Below are positions 5,306 to 7,110 of a stretch of DNA of 7,110 bases, piece after piece. The position numbers and the translations under genes are program-made. Position 1 is the first letter of the stretch, and each line of letters starts with the position of its first letter. Under the pieces are notes generated by a model. It did no database searches. It worked only from the letters and a program-made list of their open reading frames with translations, and was not told the DNA's origin. Source of the DNA: Ruminococcus flavefaciens (GTDB lineage: Bacteria; Bacillota; Clostridia; Oscillospirales; Ruminococcaceae); assembly GCA_902792495.1 (NCBI GenBank), contig CADBAC010000150.1, forward strand, positions 1 through 7,110, written 5' to 3'.

Positions 5306-6085
5306 ATGAACAAGATGAAATTAACTGCATTGCTGCTGGCTGCGGCAATGGGCTGCGGTGTATTTACAGCCTGCGGCAGTAAAAAAAGCGGCTCAACATC
5401 TTCAGAGGTTTCATCCGATAAAGAAGCCGTGACAGAGGAATTCGATTCCGAAAGCTATAACGATAGCATCATGAAGGATATCGAAAAGGCTGAGGTGTCT
5501 GATGAACCGCTGACTTTCGGTTCTGTGGGCAAAGAAGTAACTCCGAAAGAGGAAGACGATGACGGAGATCTGGGTTCTTACCGTGAAACAGACAATGGCA
5601 CTAAGCTTTACTACAGCAGTGAGGCATTCCCCGATGAACTGATGCTCACCCTCGAACAGTATTTCAACTCCTTTGCCAATGCTGATTATACCACATACAG
5701 CCGCTGCGCTTATCCCGATTATCTGGAGAAAATGGAAGCTTATCTTCAGAAAGAACATGGCTATGATATGAAGACTTCTTTTGCTACTCAGTGTACTAAT
5801 CTGGCAAATAATATGGGCGGTAAATTCAAGGTCACACGTATCAAGATGGATGTTCCTCAGCAGTACGATGAGGAGAAGGACAACCTTCATGCTTATTTCG
5901 ATAACTTTACCGATATTCTCGGCGAAGGCTACTATGATAAGCTTGTCGGGGAAGTTGATAATGTCTATGACGGTGAATTCTACGTAATGGCTGAAGGCGG
6001 CCGCAGCGGTTCGGAAAAACTGCTGATAAGCGCTTATGAAATAATCTTTGTGGAAAAAGACGGAAGATATTACGTTTTCGGTTGA
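5306..6085 (+). CDS. Lipoprotein of unknown function, first of a diverged pair
   Basis: This protein has 259 residues from the third of three tandem ATG codons (5300, 5303, 5306). The AAAGGAG at 5292-5298 gives 7-nt spacing only to 5306. The lipoprotein signal is textbook: MNKMK, a hydrophobic core, and VFTAC with Cys23. A Ser/Lys/Glu-rich linker follows and is strongly acidic around residues 30-100. The folded domain appears to begin near residue 110 (LMLTLEQYFNSFANADY), contains the YPDYLEKM motif and ends in YEIIFVEKDGRYYVFG. That order (helix, then a C-terminal 'I.V...DG.YY' strand) is similar to the next gene. It resembles NTF2-like or accessory lipoprotein domains seen in clostridia, but I cannot name it. 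The ribosome binding site overlaps the stop of the LRR gene, so translation is probably coupled. Confidence 0.88.
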   Translation: MNKMKLTALLLAAAMGCGVFTACGSKKSGSTSSEVSSDKEAVTEEFDSESYNDSIMKDIEKAEVSDEPLTFGSVGKEVTPKEEDDDGDLGSYRETDNGTKLYYSSEAFPDELMLTLEQYFNSFANADYTTYSRCAYPDYLEKMEAYLQKEHGYDMKTSFATQCTNLANNMGGKFKVTRIKMDVPQQYDEEKDNLHAYFDNFTDILGEGYYDKLVGEVDNVYDGEFYVMAEGGRSGSEKLLISAYEIIFVEKDGRYYVFG

Positions 6086-6100
6086 TAAAGGAGCATGGTT

Positions 6101-6805
6101 ATGAAAGCTATTTTTAAGAGGACAGCAGCTGTTGTTGTCGCTGCTGCTATGATGACTGTGTCTGTTGCTTGCAGCAGCGAAAAAAATGAGGAGAGCAGTT
6201 CCTCTAATCTGGTGGGAAACGGCCCTTCCGACGGTCTTGAAGTCAAGGAAGAAGATATGCCCTACGGCGCAACTATGACTTCTCTTAAAGCTGCGAACAA
6301 CGACAAGGTGAAGATGGATATCGACTTTGATTCGAGATATTTTGTGCAGGAGGGGACTGATTATCCTGAGATATACCTGCTTACAGAATACCTCGAAGCT
6401 ATGCAGAAGCGTGACAGCGCAGCTATGGAAAAGATCTTCTATAAGCCGTTCCTTGAATATTCTGTAAAGACCAGCAATTTCGAGAGCGTTCAGGATTACC
6501 TTGACAAGTATATCGATAATCTTGAAACAAGGGCAAAAAGTCAGATCGAATTCACATACGCTGTTGTGGATACCTGCCTTAACGAAAACGAAAAGAATGA
6601 ACTTACCGATTTTGAATTCGTTGACAGCAAGCTGGACGAACTTGCAGGAGAAAAGCTTTCCGATAAGGTGAAGAGCCGTAAACTCGTTTATATGGACGTT
6701 TCTTTCAAGGATTCTCAGGACAATTACTATATGCTGAATGATACCCTTGACTACGATATCTCTGTCTATATCTACAATATCGACGGTACATATTATCTTC
6801 TCTGA
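6101..6805 (+). CDS. Lipoprotein of unknown function, second of a diverged pair
   Basis: This protein has 234 residues from the ATG at 6101. An earlier ATG at 6095 lies one base after AAAGGAG (6087-6093), while 6101 has 7-nt spacing. The signal peptide is MKAIFKR, a long Ala/Val core and SVAC with Cys24. After a Ser/Glu linker, the domain starts near residue 90 (IYLLTEYLEAMQKRDSAAM). It contains FYKPFLEY and DELAGEKLSDKV, and ends in YNIDGTYYLL. These match in order the FNSFANADY, YPDYLEKM, DKLVGEVDNV and DGRYYVFG segments of the preceding lipoprotein, so the two are likely old tandem duplicates. Only 15 nt separate the genes. Both should be anchored on the outer face of the membrane. Function is unknown. 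A strong hairpin follows 15 nt after the stop. Confidence 0.88.
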   Translation: MKAIFKRTAAVVVAAAMMTVSVACSSEKNEESSSSNLVGNGPSDGLEVKEEDMPYGATMTSLKAANNDKVKMDIDFDSRYFVQEGTDYPEIYLLTEYLEAMQKRDSAAMEKIFYKPFLEYSVKTSNFESVQDYLDKYIDNLETRAKSQIEFTYAVVDTCLNENEKNELTDFEFVDSKLDELAGEKLSDKVKSRKLVYMDVSFKDSQDNYYMLNDTLDYDISVYIYNIDGTYYLL

Positions 6806-6819
6806 TATGGTAAACAGTA

Positions 6820-6845
6820 AAGGGCGCACTATTAAGTGCGCCCTT
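6820..6845 (+). terminator. Perfect 11-bp hairpin after the last lipoprotein gene
   Basis: AAGGGCGCACT (6820-6830) pairs perfectly with AGTGCGCCCTT (6835-6845), loop ATTA. Its place 15 nt after the stop suggests the end of the operon. The plus strand shows only TT afterwards, not a T tract, so it may act as an mRNA 3' end stabiliser or a weak terminator. Confidence 0.6.
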
Positions 6846-6917
6846 GCCGCTGAGCGAACGGCGGCGAAGTCACGATCCGCTCGTAAACTCGCTTACTTTT
6901 GTAAGAATGATGAGTTT
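6846..6917. repeat. Palindromic spacer elements
   Basis: GCCGC/GCGGC (6846-6850, 6861-6865) forms a stem-loop. Further on, AAACTC (6885-6890) faces GAGTTT (6912-6917) around an inner CTTAC-TTTT-GTAAG hairpin (6892-6905). There is no gene in 6806-7110. The GAGCG/GCTCG-rich bases resemble the H4 hairpin upstream of typA in style, suggesting a dispersed repeat family. Confidence 0.5.
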
Positions 6918-6956
6918 CAGGTCGCTCGCCGGCTTGTTAAATTGAATGTTATATGT

Positions 6957-6979
6957 AGGGGCGGATATCATCCGCCCGT
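6957..6979. repeat. REP-like short palindrome
   Basis: GGGCGGAT (6959-6966) and ATCCGCCC (6970-6977) form a perfect 8-bp stem with the loop ATC, flanked by TGTAG and GTAAA. Palindromes of the TGTAGGGGCG...CGCCCG type recur many times in intergenic spacers of Ruminococcaceae genomes, as I recall. That is knowledge rather than something this window shows. Confidence 0.65.
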
Positions 6980-7024
6980 AAATGGTTATATCAAATTTGT
7001 ATTATAATGGCAGCTTCTTGCATA

Positions 7025-7105
7025 CCAAAGAGGAACACCTCTTGGGACAAGGAGAGAGGGGAGAAAGAAAACCGCAGCAAAATCCGACATCCCCCCTCTC
7101 TCCTT
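7025..7105. repeat. Two adjacent stem-loops at the window edge, one with a 13-bp perfect stem
   Basis: CCAA(A)GAGG (7025-7033) pairs with CCTCTTGG (7038-7045) with one bulged A and the loop AACA. Next, AAGGAGAGAGGGG (7049-7061) pairs perfectly with CCCCTCTCTCCTT (7093-7105) over 13 bp across a 31-nt A-rich loop, followed by TT. It may be a terminator for either strand, or the end of a small palindromic repeat element. The word GGGGGATGT occurs both here (minus strand, 7087-7095) and in hairpin H2 at 2547. Confidence 0.55.
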
Positions 7106-7110
7106 TTCCC

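Noticed and set aside
5411..6829. A 472-codon open frame on the minus strand
   Set aside because: It runs antisense through both lipoprotein genes, starts with GTG inside the 6820-6845 hairpin, lacks a ribosome binding site and has no recognisable domain. The plus-strand genes have signal peptides, lipoboxes and good ribosome binding sites, so this is a shadow.
7003..7008. TATAAT as a promoter -10 near the window end
   Set aside because: No acceptable -35 box at 16-18 nt spacing and no TGn extension, so an AT-rich chance match is likely.

Overview
The window looks like a chromosomal segment of a Gram-positive, Clostridia-type gut bacterium, most likely Ruminococcus or a close relative (Oscillospiraceae). 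This is inference from the gene style: moderate GC, strong GGAG ribosome binding sites, a TypA whose body codons look native, a BspA-type leucine-rich-repeat protein, and Ala/Ser/Cys-type lipoprotein signals. No taxonomic search was possible.

Bases 1-1003 are a tRNA region. In order they hold a tRNA-Leu(UAA) cut by the window edge, a 388-nt stretch with no recognisable gene but many short inverted repeats, a tRNA-Arg-like gene whose anticodon arm is expanded by about 45 nt, a tRNA-Pro(UGG) with a damaged acceptor stem, an AT-rich palindrome, a textbook sigma-A promoter (TTGACA-17-TATAAT), tRNA-Thr(UGU), tRNA-Tyr(GUA) and a terminator hairpin. Three of the tRNA genes depart from the canonical fold. 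This is the most unusual part of the window.

Bases 1019-2447 hold three small plus-strand genes of unknown function: a two-helix membrane protein with a Pro/Ala/Gln-rich tail, a two-helix membrane protein with a YcxB-like soluble domain, and a small soluble protein. The second and third are 14 nt apart and are probably co-transcribed. The first is closed off from them by tandem hairpins.

Bases 2448-2775 are a gene-free spacer with a dense series of perfect or near-perfect hairpins, ending in a long hairpin just upstream of the ribosome binding site of typA (2776-4608). TypA/BipA is a ribosome-associated translational GTPase and the only gene here with a firm functional name.

Bases 4646-6805 hold three short-spaced plus-strand genes downstream of typA: a BspA-type LRR protein with a lipobox but a stunted signal peptide, then two lipoproteins that look like diverged members of one family. 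No terminator is evident between typA and these genes, so read-through is likely. The three may form a cell-surface lipoprotein cluster of unknown role. Bases 6806-7110 are a non-coding tail of palindromes, including a REP-like unit and a 13-bp stem at the window edge. I found no CRISPR array, transposase, integrase, toxin or recognisable defence gene.
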